From the NCBI GenBank assembly GCA_030040475.1, contig JASHTQ010000066.1:1-14515 (forward strand): 14,515 nt of DNA, written 5' to 3'. The stretch is from Streptosporangiaceae bacterium. GTDB lineage: Bacteria > Actinomycetota > Actinomycetes > Streptosporangiales > Streptosporangiaceae. The position numbers and the translations under genes were made by a program. Shown piece by piece: positions 1-8,302 of the stretch; the stretch's first letter is position 1, and each line of letters starts with the position of its first letter. The notes under the pieces are model-generated. The model had not been told where the DNA came from. It worked only from the letters and a program-made list of their open reading frames with translations, and ran no database searches.

Positions 1-549
<549 letters not shown>

Positions 550-550
550 C

Positions 551-1351
551 ATGAGCAAGCTGCTTACCAGGTCCGATCTGACCGATGCCGACCTCGCGGG
601 TCTTTACGCCTATCCGCAGGGCCAGTGGCTGCGGGCGAACATGGTGGCCAGCGCGGACGGGGCCGCGAACCTCGAAGGTGTCTCCGCTGGCCTGTCCTCG
701 GCCACGGATCGGCACGTGTTCGCGCTGCTCCGCACGCTCGCCGATGTCATCCTGGTCGGCTCGGCGACCGTCCGCGCCGAGCGCTACGCGCCTGTCCGCC
801 CGCGCGAGCTGTGGCGCCACCTGCGCGAAGGCCGGGCGCCTACGCCGCCGATCGCGATCGTCAGCCTGCATCTCGATCTCGACCCGGCGAGCCGCCTGCT
901 CGCCGAGTCCCCGCCGCACGCGCGCACGATCGTCATCACCGGCGGCGGGTCACCGCCGGATCGCCGCGCCGAGCTGGCCAGGCACGCCGACGTCATCGTG
1001 GCAGGCGACGAGGACGTCGACCTGAAGACCGCTGTCAAGGAGCTTGCCGAGCGCGGCTACCAGCGGATCCTCGCCGAGGGGGGCCCGCACCTGCTGGCAC
1101 AGCTCCTCGCGGCGGACCTGCTCGATGAGCTGTGCCTGACGGTGGCGCCGCTGATGACGGGCCCGGCAGCGGGCCGCATCGTGGCGGGCTCCCCGGCCCC
1201 CGGGCGTCCGCTGCCGCTGGCCCTGGCGCACGTCATCGAAGCTGATGACTTCCTGCTGTGCCGCTACGTCAGAAAAGACAATTTATCCAGAACGGGCGGT
1301 GGTGCGCGTCCCGGGCAGGCTGACCCACAGTGCCCGCGGCACCCCACATGA
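551..1351 (+). CDS. RibD C-terminal domain (pyrimidine reductase family) protein with aberrant C-terminal tail
   Basis: This is a stand-alone RibD-C/dihydrofolate-reductase-like domain, the type annotated as pyrimidine reductase family protein in actinobacteria (Mycobacterium tuberculosis Rv2671 is the nearest type I know). It is expected to be an NADPH-dependent cytosolic reductase of riboflavin- or folate-like pyrimidines; the true substrate is uncertain. Visible family features are RANMVASADGAA (28-39), the nucleotide-binding stretch ADVILVGSATVRAERY (64-79), ILAEGGPHLLAQLL (173-186) and DELCLTVAPLMTGP (192-205). The family fold should end near RYVRK (238-242). The last 25 residues (DNLSRTGG onward) look foreign and are read from the adjoining AT-rich junction and the antisense of an MFS remnant, so the original stop seems to be lost. 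The ATG lies one base after the glgX stop and has no clear ribosome binding site, suggesting coupling to glgX. Confidence 0.85.
   Translation: MSKLLTRSDLTDADLAGLYAYPQGQWLRANMVASADGAANLEGVSAGLSSATDRHVFALLRTLADVILVGSATVRAERYAPVRPRELWRHLREGRAPTPPIAIVSLHLDLDPASRLLAESPPHARTIVITGGGSPPDRRAELARHADVIVAGDEDVDLKTAVKELAERGYQRILAEGGPHLLAQLLAADLLDELCLTVAPLMTGPAAGRIVAGSPAPGRPLPLALAHVIEADDFLLCRYVRKDNLSRTGGGARPGQADPQCPRHPT
1270..1292. other. AT-rich junction between reductase gene and transporter debris
   Basis: This short stretch (agaaaagacaatttatcc at its core) is strikingly AT-rich for a window of roughly 70% GC. It sits exactly where RibD-C homology ends and just before the transporter remnant begins. 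It looks like a recombination or insertion scar. I see no clear inverted repeat or target-site duplication, so its origin is unknown. Confidence 0.4.
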
Positions 1352-1865
1352 AGGCGCCGGCGTAGGCGACGAGGATCACCGTGGTGCCGGCGAACAGGCC
1401 CGCGGCCAGCCGTAGCCGATTGCGCCGGCCGCCAGGAGCTTCCCGCCGCCGGGACGGACGCGGGACAGGGCGAGCGCGGTCAGGATCGCGCCGACGCCCG
1501 CGGCGGCCTCGAACAACGCGAACTGCGACGGCGGCCGGTGCAGCACGTGCCGGTCGTACAGCGGCTATACGACGAGGAACGACGCGGACGTGAGGGTGAC
1601 CGCGGCGCCGAGCGCCACGACGAGCCGCGGCGTGGCCGGGCCGAAGCGGAAGCGGCACGACCACCGCCGCGCCGACCAGGTGGCTGGCCGCGTCCAGGAC
1701 GAACGCCAGCAGCGGGCTCAGCAAGGCAGGCGGTGCCGCCCAGCACACGATCGTCACCGCGACAGCATCCGCGCCCGCGCCGAACCGGTACGCCGAGAAC
1801 CCCCACAGCACCACCGCCGACACCCACCCGCCAACCGAGTTGACGCCCTCCCCGCGCACCAGCAA
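1327..1865 (-). pseudogene. Decayed MFS transporter remnant (TM1-2 joined to TM6-10)
   Basis: Read on the minus strand, the segment has MFS permease character broken over two frames. It begins LLVRGEGVNSVGGW with an apparent TM1-TM2 (ending WAAPPALLSPLL). It then jumps directly to a TM6-like FVLDAASHLVGAAVVV, so TM3-5 are deleted. At about 1650-1658 the homology shifts frame into RFGPATPRLVVALGAAVTL and SASFLVV. There an in-frame TAG (1567-1565) interrupts it before PLYDRHVLHRPPSQFALFEA and GVGAILTALALSRVRPGG. Near 1410 it shifts back to LAAGLFAGTTVILVAYAGAF and stops around WGAAGT, truncated. Two frameshifts, a stop, an internal deletion and 3' truncation make a functional product very unlikely. 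The member was probably a 12-helix drug/solute efflux permease. The start given is the TTG of the open segment; the original start is not identifiable. Confidence 0.75.
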
Positions 1866-1958
1866 GGCCGCGGCGCCCGAACCGCGCGAAGGCTCGTGTT
1901 ACCGGTGGGGAATCAGAAGCCGCCGGGCAAGGACGATGCGGCGAGGCTGACCGTGAAG
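1866..1958. other. Non-coding spacer between two transporter remnants
   Basis: No recognisable gene, RNA or promoter is seen between the minus-strand and plus-strand MFS remnants. The stretch may include degraded 5' parts of either gene. Confidence 0.4.
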
Positions 1959-2511
1959 ATGGCGATCATGGCATCTCCTTCCGGCGACGACGCCACCAGC
2001 AGCAGGGTGCTGCGCGCGCTGATGGTCTTCGCGCTGGTCACCAGCGTCGGCGAGGGCATCATGAGCACGCTGTTCACGCCGTTCGTCGAGCACGTGCTGC
2101 ACGGCAGCAGCCCGGAATTCGGGCTTGTCGTCGCCGCGCAGGCGGTGGGCGGGATCCTCGGCGGCGTGCTTGCCGCCGGCTTCGGCCACCGGGTCCCGGG
2201 CGTCCCGCCTGCTCAGTTGCGGCGCGATCGTGTTCGGCCTGGTGGACCTGGCCATCTTCCTCTACCCGCTCGGCTACGTCGCGGTGTGGCCAGCCGTCGC
2301 CGGGATGGTGGTGGTCGGCCTGCCTGGGGCGCTCGCGATCGCCGGGCTTATCACGCTGTTCCAGCGCGGCACCGCTGACTCGCACCGGGGTGCGGGGTAC
2401 GTCGTCGCCGGGCTCGCCATGCTGGCATGGCTGCGGGACGGCTCGGGTGAATTCATGGCACGTGAGCCTCACGTTCACGCCGTCGCGGATACGGTACAAG
2501 CGAATGCGTGA
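1959..2511 (+). pseudogene. Second decayed MFS transporter remnant (C-terminal half)
   Basis: The plus strand reads the C-terminal half of a different MFS permease. SSRVLRALMVFALVTSVGEG leads into TM7, and then comes EFGLVVAAQAVGGILGGVLA (TM8). Around 2195-2215 the homology shifts frame and continues as LLSCGAIVFGLVDLAIFLYP (TM9) and VVVGLPGALAIAGLITLFQR (TM10). TM1-6 are absent, and after about 2390 the text jumps to a short YVVAGLAMLAW helix and unrelated residues, implying another deletion. The homologous helices differ from those in the neighbouring minus-strand remnant, so this is a separate gene rather than an inverted piece of the same one. A functional 12-helix transporter cannot be made from this frame arrangement. 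Confidence 0.75.
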
Positions 2512-2522
2512 CGCCTACAGCC

Positions 2523-2528
2523 AGGGAG
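2523..2528 (+). promoter_or_regulatory. Ribosome binding site of the glutamate decarboxylase gene
   Basis: AGGGAG lies 7 bases before the ATG at 2536. It fixes the start and indicates independent translation after the transporter debris. I could not identify a convincing promoter upstream. Confidence 0.7.
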
Positions 2529-2535
2529 ACCGGCC

Positions 2536-3939
2536 ATGCCATTGCAGAGCCAGGTAGATGAGACGAAGCAGAATGCCGAACTCGACCTCAACCCGGTCTA
2601 CGTCCAGGAGGGAACCTGCGAGATCCCGGTCTACCGGCTGGGTCAGCAGGGGGTGCAGCCCGCCACCGCCCTGCAGATCGTGCGCGACGAGCTGATCCTG
2701 GACGGGAACGCGCGGCTGAACCTGGCCACGTTCGTGACCACCTGGATGGAACCCGAAGCGCGGGAGCTGATGGCCGAGTGCTTCGACAAGAACATGATCG
2801 ACAAGGATGAGTACCCGCAGACCGCCGAGCTCGAGCGGCGGTGCGTGAACATCCTCAGCGACCTGTGGCACGCGCCGGCGGGGTCCGGCGCGACCGGCTG
2901 CTCCACGACTGGCTCGAGCGAGGCGTGCATGCTCGGCGGGATGGCGCTGCTGTGGCGCTGGCGGGCCAGGCGGCAGGCGGCGGGCCAGGACGCTGCCCGG
3001 CCCAACCTGGTGATGGGTGCGAACGTGCAGGTGTGCTGGGAGAAGTTCTGCCGCTACTGGAGCGTCGAGCCGAAGCTGGTGCCGATGGAGCCGGGGCGGC
3101 TGCACCTGCGCGGCCCGGAGGCGGCGGCGGAGTGCGACGAGAACACCATCGGCGTGGTCGCGGTCCTCGGCTCCACGATGGATGGCAGCTACGAGCCGGT
3201 GGCCGAGATCAGCGCCGCCCTCGATCATCTGCAGGCAACCCGCGGCCTGGACATTCCGATCCACGTTGACGGTGCGTCTGGCGCGTTCGTGGCCCCGTTC
3301 CTCCAGCCGGACCTGGTCTGGGACTTCGAGGTGCCGCGGGTGGCATCGATCAACGCCTCCGGGCACAAGTACGGGCTCGTGTACCCCGGCGTCGGCTGGA
3401 TCGTCTGGCGGGACGTCGCGGCGCTCCCCGACGACCTGGTGTTCCGGGTCAACTACCTGGGCGGGGACATGCCCACGTTCGCGCTCAACTTCTCGCGGTC
3501 AGGCGCCAACGTGGCGGCCCAGTACTACAACTTCCTCCGCCTCGGCTTCAACGGGTACCACAGGGTGCACAAGGCCTGCCAGGACGTGGCCATGCGCCTG
3601 TCCGGCGAGATCGGCAAGATGGGGCCGTTCGAGCTGCTCACAGACGGCAGCGAACTGCCCGTTTTCGCGTTCAAGCTGCGCGAGGACGTGGCGGGCTTCA
3701 CCGTCTTCGACCTGTCCGAGCGGCTCCGCCAGCGCGGCTGGCAGGTGCCCGCCTACACCTTCCCCGAGAACATGACCGACACCGCGGTGCTCAGGGTCGT
3801 GGTCAGGAACGGGTTCAGCCGCGACCTGGCCGGGCTGTTCCTCGACGACCTGCAGCGCCAGGTGAAGATCCTCGACCTGCACCCGCACCCGCACGCTCCG
3901 CTCGTCGCCCCGCACCAGCGCGAGGCGTTCACCCACTGA
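2536..3939 (+). CDS. gadB: Glutamate decarboxylase (PLP-dependent, GadB type)
   Basis: The 467-residue product matches the usual GadA/GadB length (about 466). It decarboxylates L-glutamate to 4-aminobutyrate plus CO2 in the cytosol, consuming a proton. Group II PLP decarboxylase features are clear: the cofactor phosphate region STTGSSEACMLGGMA (123-137), the pyridine-nitrogen aspartate in HVDGASGAF (Asp245), and the Schiff-base lysine in INASGHKYGLVYPG (Lys278). In E. coli GadB the lysine is Lys276. The C-terminus is His-rich (HPHPHAP) and ends in His. E. coli GadB has His465 near its end, which plugs the active site at neutral pH; a similar role here is only inference. No glutamate/GABA antiporter gene is adjacent, so acid resistance versus GABA supply cannot be decided. 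It converges on the kinase gene with about 10 bases between stops, and no terminator hairpin is evident. Confidence 0.96.
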   Translation: MPLQSQVDETKQNAELDLNPVYVQEGTCEIPVYRLGQQGVQPATALQIVRDELILDGNARLNLATFVTTWMEPEARELMAECFDKNMIDKDEYPQTAELERRCVNILSDLWHAPAGSGATGCSTTGSSEACMLGGMALLWRWRARRQAAGQDAARPNLVMGANVQVCWEKFCRYWSVEPKLVPMEPGRLHLRGPEAAAECDENTIGVVAVLGSTMDGSYEPVAEISAALDHLQATRGLDIPIHVDGASGAFVAPFLQPDLVWDFEVPRVASINASGHKYGLVYPGVGWIVWRDVAALPDDLVFRVNYLGGDMPTFALNFSRSGANVAAQYYNFLRLGFNGYHRVHKACQDVAMRLSGEIGKMGPFELLTDGSELPVFAFKLREDVAGFTVFDLSERLRQRGWQVPAYTFPENMTDTAVLRVVVRNGFSRDLAGLFLDDLQRQVKILDLHPHPHAPLVAPHQREAFTH

Positions 3940-3949
3940 GCGGCCCTCG

Positions 3950-5383
3950 CTAGTAACCCGCGGGACCCGGGCTTGAGCTCTGCGCGGGGGCCGGGGCCGG
4001 GCTCATCGTCGGGGTCGGGGTCGGCGCGGCGCTCGTGGGGGCCGGGCTCATGGTCTGCGTCGGGGTCGCGGTCGGGCTCGGCGCGGTGGTGGTGGCCGGC
4101 GTCGTGCTCGGGGCCGGGCTGGCGGGCTGGTAAGTGGTCTGAGTCGCCGCCGGGGCCGGGGCGGCCGGGGACGTGGTCCGGGCGGCCGCGGCCATCTGCG
4201 GGGTGCGCACGACGGGCGGGTGGCTGCTCCCGGTCAGGGCGAAGCCCGCGACGGCCGATGCCCCGACCAGCGCGGCGACGATCGAGGCCACCGCGATCGG
4301 GCGCAGCAGGCCGCGCCGCAGGCGCCGGCCGGGCTGGTCCCGCCGTGGCTGCTCGACGGCCGCCCACTCGGGCTGCATCTTTGCGACGGTGACGGTCTGC
4401 GGGGAGCCGGGACGGGCGGGGCCGACCCGGGTCGGAGCGAACGCCGGCGCGAGTTCGGGGTTCACCGCCGTCGGGGTGGGCACGGCTGCCGCCGACCGGG
4501 CCGGAGCATCGGCCGCGGTCAGGCCAGGCAGCGCGGTGAAGGCGCGGGCGAGCCGCTCGGGCAGCCAGCCCGGCAGCGGCTGCGTCCCGCCAGCCTCGGC
4601 GAGGACGTCGGCGGCAGTGGGCCGGTCGCCAGGGTCCTTCGCCATGCACCGGTCGATCAGCGCGCGGACCTCGGCCGGCACCCGGACCAGATTCGCCGGA
4701 TCGTGGACGGCGCGGTAGGCCAGCGTGGGGGCCGACCCGGCGCCGAACGGCGCTTCGGCGGTCGCGGCGAAGGCGAGGATCGCGCCCAGGGCGAAGATGT
4801 CGCTTGCCGGGCCGACCGGGCGCCCCAGCGCCTGCTCCGGGGACATGAAACCGGGCGATCCGACCACGAAGCCCATCCGGGTCAGCGGGCTGGAGGCGGC
4901 GGCAAGGGAGATGCCGAAGTCGATCACCCGCGGCCCGTCATCGGCCAGCAGCACGTTGGCGGGCTTCAGGTCCCTGTGCACCACGCCGGCCGCGTGGATC
5001 GCGCTCAATCCCTCGGCAAGCCCCGCGGCAAGCCTCAGCACCGACGAAACGGGCAGCGGGCCATGCGCGCTAACAGCGTCGGCGAGCGAGGGTCCCGGCA
5101 CGTAGGCGGTGGCCAGCCACGGCGTCGGGCCATCGGTGTCGGCGTCGATCACCGGAGCGGTGAACTGGCCGCTCACCGTGCGCGCCACGGCGACCTCGCG
5201 CCGGAAGCGGGCGCGGAACTCGGGGTCGGTGGCGAAGTCGGAGCGGACGACCTTCACGGCCACGAGCCGGCCGCCGACCGAGGTGCCGAGGAACACCACG
5301 CCCATGCCGCCGCTGCCAAGTCGCCCGCGGAGCCGGTACGATCCGATCGCCTGCGGATCTCCGGGCTGTAGTTCTCGCACCAT
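3950..5383 (-). CDS. Membrane-anchored eukaryotic-type Ser/Thr protein kinase
   Basis: This 477-residue Hanks-type kinase has an N-terminal cytosolic catalytic domain (about 15-275). It shows the glycine loop GSGGMG (23-28), the ATP-anchoring lysine in VAVKVV (Lys44), HRDLKPAN (136-143) with catalytic Asp138, DFG (155-157) and GSPGFMSPEQ (175-184). After a linker, a single membrane helix lies at about 360-383 (PIAVASIVAALVGASAVAGF). It is followed by roughly 90 extracellular residues rich in Pro, Thr, Ala and Ser and lacking PASTA repeats, which suggests a cell-wall-spanning stalk rather than a ligand domain. I chose the ATG at 5383 because AAGGA (plus-strand 5392-5396) precedes it by 8 bases and because the 56 residues that an upstream start would add show no conservation. 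The substrate is unknown. It is transcribed divergently from paaZ. Confidence 0.93.
   Translation of the reverse strand: MVRELQPGDPQAIGSYRLRGRLGSGGMGVVFLGTSVGGRLVAVKVVRSDFATDPEFRARFRREVAVARTVSGQFTAPVIDADTDGPTPWLATAYVPGPSLADAVSAHGPLPVSSVLRLAAGLAEGLSAIHAAGVVHRDLKPANVLLADDGPRVIDFGISLAAASSPLTRMGFVVGSPGFMSPEQALGRPVGPASDIFALGAILAFAATAEAPFGAGSAPTLAYRAVHDPANLVRVPAEVRALIDRCMAKDPGDRPTAADVLAEAGGTQPLPGWLPERLARAFTALPGLTAADAPARSAAAVPTPTAVNPELAPAFAPTRVGPARPGSPQTVTVAKMQPEWAAVEQPRRDQPGRRLRRGLLRPIAVASIVAALVGASAVAGFALTGSSHPPVVRTPQMAAAARTTSPAAPAPAATQTTYQPASPAPSTTPATTTAPSPTATPTQTMSPAPTSAAPTPTPTMSPAPAPAQSSSPGPAGY
3991..4080 (-). repeat. Two tandem imperfect 45-bp repeats encoding a Pro/Thr stalk
   Basis: The kinase tail contains two adjacent 15-residue units, TPTQTMSPAPTSAAP and TPTPTMSPAPAPAQS. 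At DNA level the block ccgggctcat recurs at 3997-4006 and 4042-4051, a 45-base period. Such low-complexity repeats can expand or contract by slippage. The Thr/Pro content would suit O-mannosylation, which is inference. Confidence 0.6.
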
Positions 5384-5391
5384 TGCATCCG

Positions 5392-5396
5392 TCCTT
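5392..5396 (-). promoter_or_regulatory. Ribosome binding site of the Ser/Thr kinase gene
   Basis: AAGGA on the minus strand lies 8 bases before the ATG at 5383. It supports this start over any upstream codon in the same frame. Confidence 0.65.
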
Positions 5397-5571
5397 AGCC
5401 TTAAGTTCCTCGCGCCGCCGCACGGCCTGGTACCTGCGTCCACCATGAGGACAGGGGCCGGGGTGATCCGTCGGGGGGTGTGGGGGAAACTCAGGGGGGA
5501 AGGCCCCGTCCTTGGGTAAGCAGTTACGCACCGGCGCGGCCCGGCGTTCAACCGGCCGGAAGGTCATTGGC
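5397..5571. promoter_or_regulatory. Divergent intergenic region between kinase and paaZ
   Basis: About 200 bases separate the two divergent starts, the longest gene-free stretch outside the transporter debris. Promoters for both genes must lie here. A G-rich run on the plus strand (5473-5503) is the main visible feature. I could not pick out convincing -35/-10 boxes or an operator palindrome. Confidence 0.45.
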
Positions 5572-5577
5572 AAGGGA
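5572..5577 (+). promoter_or_regulatory. Ribosome binding site of paaZ
   Basis: AAGGGA lies 7 bases before the ATG at 5585. It decides this start over an in-frame ATG at 5480, whose extra 35 residues do not resemble PaaZ. Confidence 0.75.
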
Positions 5578-5584
5578 GCTGACG

Positions 5585-8302
5585 ATGACGGCACTGCGCA
5601 GCTACGTGGGCGGGGCATGGGTCACGCCGACAGACGAGGGACGGCCGGTGCTCGACGCGGTGACGGGCGACGAGGTCGCCCGGGTGTCCTCGGCCGGCGT
5701 CGACCTGGCCGCGGCGCTCTCCTACGGCAGGTCTACCGGGGGGCCTGCGCTGCGCGAGCTGACCTTCCACCAGCGGGCTGCCCTGCTCAAGGCGCTGGGC
5801 TCCCGGCTGCGCGAGCACCGCCAGGAGCTCTACGAGCTGTCCGCCCGCACCGGCGCGACGCTCGGCGACGCCAGATTCGACGTGGACGGCGGCATTGGCG
5901 CGCTGCTCAGCTACGCGAGCAAGGCCCGGCGCGAGCTGCCGAACGACACGATCCTGCCTGAGGGGCCGGTCGAGCCGCTCGGCAAGGGCGGCAGCTTCGT
6001 CGGCCAGCACATCCTGACCTCGCGGCACGGGGTCGCGGTGCAGATCAACGCGTTCAACTTCCCGGTCTGGGGGCCGCTGGAGAAGTTCGCGCCCGCGTTC
6101 ATCGCCGGGGTGCCGAGCCTGGTCAAGCCGGCCACCCAGACCGCCTACCTCAGCGCCAGGCTGGTCGAGCTGATCATCGATTCAGGGTTGCTCCCGGCCG
6201 GCTCGCTCCAGCTGGTCTGCGGCAGCGCCACCGGCCTGCTCGACCATCTCGGCGAGCAGGATCTCGTGTCGTTCACCGGATCGGCCGCGACCGCCCGGCA
6301 GCTGCGCAGCCACCCCGCGGTCGTCGAGAGGGGGGTGCGGTTCAACGCCGAGGCGGACTCGCTGAACTGTTCCATCCTCGGTCCAGAGGCCGGAGAGGGC
6401 ACACCGGAGTTCGACCTGTACGTCCGGCAGCTGGTCACCGAGATGACCGTCAAGGCCGGGCAGAAGTGCACCGCGATCCGGCGGGCCTTCGTCCCCTCGG
6501 ACCTGACCGGCCAGGTGATCGAGGCGGTTCGCGACCGGCTGGCCACGGTGGTGGTGGGCAATCCAGCCGAGCAGGGCGTCTGGATGGGCGCGCTGGCCAG
6601 CCTGGAGCAGCGCGAGGAGGTGCGCCGGAGCGTCAAGGCGCTGCTGTCGGCCGGACGCCTTGTCTACGGCGACCCTGAGCACGTCGACGTCGTTGGCGCG
6701 AGCGCCGAGCGCGGCGCGTTCCTGGCGCCGCTGCTGCTTCTGGCCAGCGATCCCGGCCGCCCCGAACCGCATCAGGTAGAGGCGTTCGGGCCGGTCAGCA
6801 CGATCATCGGCTACCGGGACACGGCCGAGGTGATCGACTTGGCGGCGCGGGGCCTGGGCAGCCTGGCCGGGTCGATCGTCACGATCGACTTGTCCTTCGC
6901 CCGCGACGTGGTCCTGGGCCTGGCGCCCTGGCACGGCCGGCTGCTCGTGCTCGACCGCGACGACGCGGGCGAGTCGACCGGCCACGGCTCGCCGTTGCCG
7001 ATGCTCGTGCACGGCGGCCCCGGCCGGGCAGGTGGCGGGGAGGAGATGGGCGGCATCCGCGGCGTGCTGCATTACCTGCAGCGCACGGCCGTGCAGGCCA
7101 GCCCGCGCGTGCTGTCCGCGGTCACCGGCCGCTGGACGGCCGGGGCGCAGCGGAACGCCGACGGCGGGCACCCGTTCCGCAAGTCCCTCGCCGAGCTGCG
7201 GATCGGCGACACCGTGGTGGCGGGCCCGCGCCGGGTGACGCTCGCGGACATCGAGCACTTCGCCGAGTTCACCGGCGACACCTTCTACGCGCACATGGAC
7301 GAGGAGGCGGCCCGGGCCAATCCGTTCTTCGACGGCCGGGTCGCGCACGGCTACCTGATCGTCTCCTTCGCCGCCGGGCTGTTCGTCCAGCCCGACCCGG
7401 GCCCGGTGCTCGCCAACTACGGCCTGGAGAACCTGCGGTTCCTGACCCCCGTCTATCCGGACGACGAGCTCACGGTGACGCTGACATGCAAGCAGATCAC
7501 CCCGCGCGAGGACGCCGAGCACGGCGAGGTGCGCTGGGACGCGGACGTGACCAACCAGGAAGGCAAGTCGGTGGCCAGCTACGACGTGCTCACCCTGGTC
7601 GCCAAGCAGTGGCCGATGGAGTTACGGCTCAGCCAGGGCCAGGCCGAGCGCGACCGCGTGGCGGTGGCGCAGCGGCTCGCCGTCAAGGGTGCCGCCGACG
7701 TTTCCCCTGCCCACGGCCACCTCACCGGGCAGCGAGCGCATGATCACGCCGAGCAGCTCCTCGTCGCCTGCCGGGCCGCCCACGACGAGGACCTGGGCGA
7801 GGTCAGGGCCGAGCGTGCGGATGGCCCGCCGGAGGTTGGCGGCCAGGATGGCGATCTTGAGCCGGAGCCTGATCGCCCGCCACTCGGCAGGCCCATGGCG
7901 GCGGTCGAACGGGAGCAGGCCGCCGGGCCCGTCGACGGCGAGCATCCCGGCCGACGAGGCGGGGGCGGCGGCGGCGAGGAAACCGCGGGTGCCGTCCTCG
8001 GCCTCGAACCGCTGGCCGCCGTCCACCCGGATGCACGGGCCGCGCTTGACCCAGTCGGCGGCCGCGCGAGGTATGCCGAGCGTCTCGGCCACCGCCGCGG
8101 TGAGCAGGTCGCCGGCGCCCGCGGCCACCACGGCATCCGCGGGCCCGATCACGTCGACGGTGCCGGCCCCGAGGTCGACCACGAGCGCGTCGCAGCGCGC
8201 GCCCGGGGTGGTGAGGGCTCCGGCCCGGGCCGCGGAGGGCTCGCTGATCAGGCGGCGGACGGGCACGCCGAGGAGCTCGTCTGGCGGGTCCGTTACCGGT
8301 AG
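5585..8302 (+). CDS. paaZ: PaaZ bifunctional oxepin-CoA hydrolase / semialdehyde dehydrogenase with antisense read-through extension
   Basis: PaaZ opens the oxepin-CoA ring of the phenylacetyl-CoA pathway (C-terminal MaoC-like hydratase) and oxidises the resulting semialdehyde with NADP (N-terminal aldehyde dehydrogenase). The dehydrogenase has INAFNFPVWGP, FTGSAATA, Glu256 in FNAEADSLN and nucleophile Cys295 in AGQKCTAIRR. These are the same residue numbers I recall for E. coli PaaZ. The hydratase has FTGDTFYAHMDE with Asp565 and His570 (E. coli Asp561 and His566) and NPFFDGRVAHGYL. Family homology ends at LTLVAKQ, residue 675 (about 7609), matching the 681-residue E. coli protein. The frame then has no stop until 8300-8302, adding about 230 Gly/Ala/Arg/Asp-rich residues read antisense to the reactivase gene. 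A lost or misread stop is the likely explanation; the natural end is probably close to 7612. No other paa gene is nearby. Confidence 0.92.
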   Translation: MTALRSYVGGAWVTPTDEGRPVLDAVTGDEVARVSSAGVDLAAALSYGRSTGGPALRELTFHQRAALLKALGSRLREHRQELYELSARTGATLGDARFDVDGGIGALLSYASKARRELPNDTILPEGPVEPLGKGGSFVGQHILTSRHGVAVQINAFNFPVWGPLEKFAPAFIAGVPSLVKPATQTAYLSARLVELIIDSGLLPAGSLQLVCGSATGLLDHLGEQDLVSFTGSAATARQLRSHPAVVERGVRFNAEADSLNCSILGPEAGEGTPEFDLYVRQLVTEMTVKAGQKCTAIRRAFVPSDLTGQVIEAVRDRLATVVVGNPAEQGVWMGALASLEQREEVRRSVKALLSAGRLVYGDPEHVDVVGASAERGAFLAPLLLLASDPGRPEPHQVEAFGPVSTIIGYRDTAEVIDLAARGLGSLAGSIVTIDLSFARDVVLGLAPWHGRLLVLDRDDAGESTGHGSPLPMLVHGGPGRAGGGEEMGGIRGVLHYLQRTAVQASPRVLSAVTGRWTAGAQRNADGGHPFRKSLAELRIGDTVVAGPRRVTLADIEHFAEFTGDTFYAHMDEEAARANPFFDGRVAHGYLIVSFAAGLFVQPDPGPVLANYGLENLRFLTPVYPDDELTVTLTCKQITPREDAEHGEVRWDADVTNQEGKSVASYDVLTLVAKQWPMELRLSQGQAERDRVAVAQRLAVKGAADVSPAHGHLTGQRAHDHAEQLLVACRAAHDEDLGEVRAERADGPPEVGGQDGDLEPEPDRPPLGRPMAAVEREQAAGPVDGEHPGRRGGGGGGEETAGAVLGLEPLAAVHPDARAALDPVGGRARYAERLGHRRGEQVAGARGHHGIRGPDHVDGAGPEVDHERVAARARGGEGSGPGRGGLADQAADGHAEELVWRVRYR

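Noticed and set aside
3936..3960. Bidirectional terminator between gadB and the kinase gene
   Set aside because: The gap is about 10 bases and I see no convincing stem-loop there.
5384..5551. N-terminal extension of the Ser/Thr kinase to 5551
   Set aside because: The 56 extra residues are unlike the family, and a good ribosome binding site precedes the ATG at 5383.
7613..8302. A new functional domain at the C-terminus of PaaZ
   Set aside because: The stretch is exactly antisense to the conserved reactivase gene, low in complexity and without motifs; it is listed as stop loss instead.
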